The notes beneath the pieces were generated by a model, which made no database searches, was not told the origin of the DNA, and saw nothing but the letters and a program-made list of their open reading frames with translations. From NCBI GenBank assembly GCA_009842645.1, contig VYFB01000122.1:1-33719 (forward strand): DNA of 33,719 bases, read 5' to 3'. Position 1 is the stretch's first letter. Every line of letters begins with the position of its first letter. The DNA comes from Nitrospira sp. SB0677_bin_15. Its GTDB lineage: Bacteria > Nitrospirota > Nitrospiria > Nitrospirales > UBA8639. The position numbers and the translations under genes are program-made. Below, piece after piece: positions 33,506 to 33,719 of this stretch.

Positions 33506-33719
33506 TTACGCGAGGATTTCGGTCACGACGCCGGCCCCCACCGTGCGCCCCCCTTCCCGCACCGCAAACCGTAACCCCTGCTCCATCGCAATCGGCGCAA
33601 TCAATTCCCCCGTGAACGTCGTGTTGTCCGCCGGCAGGACCATCTCTATCCCTGCCCCCAACCGGGAACTAAAAAACAAAAGACGGGACCGACGAGAAGA
33701 ATAGTGAGATGAGAGGGGG
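33506..33719 (-). CDS. tuf: Elongation factor Tu, C-terminal fragment at window edge
   Basis: The last codons read [36 protein letters not shown] and [13 protein letters not shown] before TAA at 33506-33508, the C-terminal barrel of EF-Tu. Upstream of about 33668 the frame stays open, but the translation ([18 protein letters not shown]) has no resemblance to EF-Tu. The 50 or so bases at the edge are therefore either a rearrangement or faulty sequence. tuf is often duplicated, so assemblies commonly break here. Confidence 0.85.
   Translation of the reverse strand, partial: PLSSHYSSRRSRLLFFSSRLGAGIEMVLPADNTTFTGELIAPIAMEQGLRFAVREGGRTVGAGVVTEILA

Overview
The window looks like a housekeeping segment from a Nitrospira-like member of the Nitrospirota. 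This is inferred from the gene content: a diderm lipopolysaccharide export set, sigma-54, type IV pilus alignment genes, a GlnD with all domains, zinc-binding forms of the small ribosomal proteins, and dispersed fold-back repeats of a kind I associate with that genus. No 16S rRNA gene is present, so the assignment is only probable. Every recognised gene lies on the minus strand except one membrane protein at the left edge.

Layout by position. 1-176 is repeat-rich. 177-695 (+) encodes an unrecognised four-helix membrane protein and is closed by an intrinsic terminator at 742-778. Then come, all on the minus strand: glnD (894-3662), nadE (3847-5628), a repeat-filled stretch with a decayed toxin-antitoxin pair (6012-6315), a GAF-GAF-ANTAR regulator (6525-7799), aroB and aroC (8018-10333), and pilP, pilO, pilN and pilM (10368-13051). 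These are followed by rapZ, rpoN, lptB, lptA and lptC (13218-17605). From 17796 to the right edge runs the complete alpha, spc and S10 ribosomal cluster, from rplQ up to rpsJ, with the last codons of tuf at the edge.

Transcription runs right to left. The ribosomal cluster has the canonical bacterial order tuf, S10, spc, secY-adk-map-infA-rpmJ, alpha, and no ribosomal gene of that order is missing (rpmJ, only 37 codons, is included). The next block builds the lipopolysaccharide transport bridge (LptC, LptA, LptB) and encodes sigma-54 and the RapZ adapter. The pil block encodes the inner-membrane alignment complex of type IV pili and runs straight into two shikimate pathway genes. GlnD, which senses glutamine and modifies PII, sits beside glutamine-dependent NAD synthetase.

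I did not find a clear new multi-gene system. The most unusual signals are small: palindromic or inverted-repeat elements that abut stop codons inside the ribosomal operon or supply a possible start codon for glnD; a terminator-like hairpin against the nadE start; a toxin-antitoxin pair collapsed by an internal deletion; and a right edge where EF-Tu coding sequence breaks off into unrelated sequence, which may be an assembly end.
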